Shown here one piece after another: positions 63,205-64,000 of a stretch of DNA of 64,000 nucleotides. This DNA comes from Macropodus opercularis (Eukaryota; Chordata; Actinopteri; Anabantiformes; Osphronemidae), in NCBI GenBank assembly GCA_030770545.1, contig CM061090.1:15286501-15350500 (forward strand), in the 5' to 3' direction. The notes beneath the pieces are model-generated. The model had not been told where the DNA came from and searched no databases. It saw only the letters and a list, made by a program, of their open reading frames with translations. Numbering within the stretch: the stretch's first letter is position 1; each line of letters begins with the position of its first letter. The position numbers and the translations under genes were made by a program.

Positions 63205-64000
63205 AGCCTTTCTCCTCGTACCGCACCTGTGTCTGATTATGTTCCGTCGACTGCACTACACCGACGATAAACCCATCTATCGCACCGGCCTGGTGTGATG
63301 TCCTGTGAGAGACAATAACAGGCTTAGTGCAGAAGCTCCAAATATTAAATTCATTGCTTTTTTGTCTCTTATCTTACGGATATTATCGCCACAACAACGC
63401 CTAGATGTAGCTAACAGCCTCACACGCATTGAAGCTGTGATGTTTATATGGCTGCAAGTAGTATTTAAGTAAATGACTACAGCAGTGTGGCATGCATAAC
63501 TGCCTTACAGATTATTATAGCTATCAAAGAATGCTACGAAGTTCAGCGTCATTAAGACAACAATTTGATGCACAGTAGCTCCAAGTCTTGAGACGAGTGA
63601 GTGGAAAGTGGTTTTTGGTTGTGGCACACGATGTGCAGTTATTGTTTTCCAGACACCAAGCAGTGCACGGAGGCCAATTAGCGACGTTAAATAATGAATC
63701 GGAATAAACTACGTAAAGTGTGAGTGGTTGAGTTGCATTTTAGAAATAAAGATGAAGTTGATCATTTAGAAATCTGTTCATCGAGAATTTCTAAACAGAC
63801 AGAAAAAACAGGCCGACACAGGGCTTTGCACCTGTAATGTATGTTCACATGTGAAGATTTTACTAAAGTAGTAGCAATCGTGCTTTCTGTCTAGTGAGAC
63901 AGAGATAGTTTACTTCTTTATCCACTTGGGGCTGCACAAACTATATCATTTTAAAATCTAAAATTCAATTTCATATAGAACGAAGATGCATGAATGACCT

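Larger units (their letters stand above)
33386..64000. other. Downstream gene-poor region
   Basis: No open frame beyond the pcdh7 3' end resembles a known protein on either strand. Frames are short, lack convincing splice-linked partners and often coincide with simple repeats. The region alternates between AT-rich homeodomain-motif-rich blocks, microsatellites and weak relics that may be tRNA-derived repeats. Stretches not listed separately (about 36.0-39.7 kb, 41.6-44.0 kb, 50.3-51.6 kb, 56.0-60.8 kb and 61.2-62.5 kb) show nothing I can name. Confidence 0.6.

Noticed and set aside
1..64000. CRISPR arrays, operons, prophage or bacterial defence genes
   Set aside because: No regularly spaced repeats or tightly packed genes; the sequence is plainly vertebrate intronic and intergenic DNA.

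Overview
The window looks like vertebrate, most likely teleost fish, nuclear DNA. It has intron-rich sequence with no operons, many short CA/GT, GA/CT and homopolymer tracts, CpG-rich islets on a moderately AT-rich background, canonical GT..AG splice signals and AATAAA signals. The fish assignment is inferred from this texture and from the gene copy; no species can be named.

Only one gene can be supported: the 3' end of a delta-1 protocadherin on the + strand, best matched to protocadherin-7 (pcdh7; pcdh7a versus pcdh7b cannot be decided). Its last coding exon (29266-29738) encodes about 157 cytoplasmic residues, including the family signature CTRECDEYGHSDSCWMP and the C-terminus TLTRREVYL. 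A 19-nt candidate microexon lies 1.2 kb upstream (28059-28077), and its length makes its frame fit the last exon. A long 3' UTR follows, with poly(A) signals at 31081, 31598 and 33356. The extracellular cadherin repeats and membrane segment are not here and should lie upstream of the window.

Layout. 1-28058: distal part of a very large intron, with CpG-rich islets (notably 1071-1320), microsatellites, a 500-bp pyrimidine-rich belt and several repeat-poor AT-rich blocks that look like conserved non-coding enhancers. 28059-29738: microexon, short intron with a perfect PBX-MEIS type site, last exon. 29739-~33385: 3' UTR. ~33386-64000: apparently gene-free downstream DNA, again with enhancer-like blocks (33.5-35.8 kb, 44.2 kb, 46.8-47.3 kb, 49.9-50.3 kb, 54.5 kb, 60.8-61.1 kb) between microsatellites and degenerate repeats. 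This fits the known setting of PCDH7, a large neural adhesion gene in a gene-poor region.

The many 60-200 codon open frames outside the last exon look like chance frames in low-complexity, pyrimidine-rich or CpG-rich DNA. No CRISPR array, intact transposon, tRNA or rRNA was recognised. I did not find a new multi-gene system. The most checkable leads are the microexon, a triple TAATCC homeodomain cluster, the PBX-MEIS site, a CpG island deep in the intron and a stop-containing candidate exon. Conservation statements are by-eye inference, since no alignment could be run.
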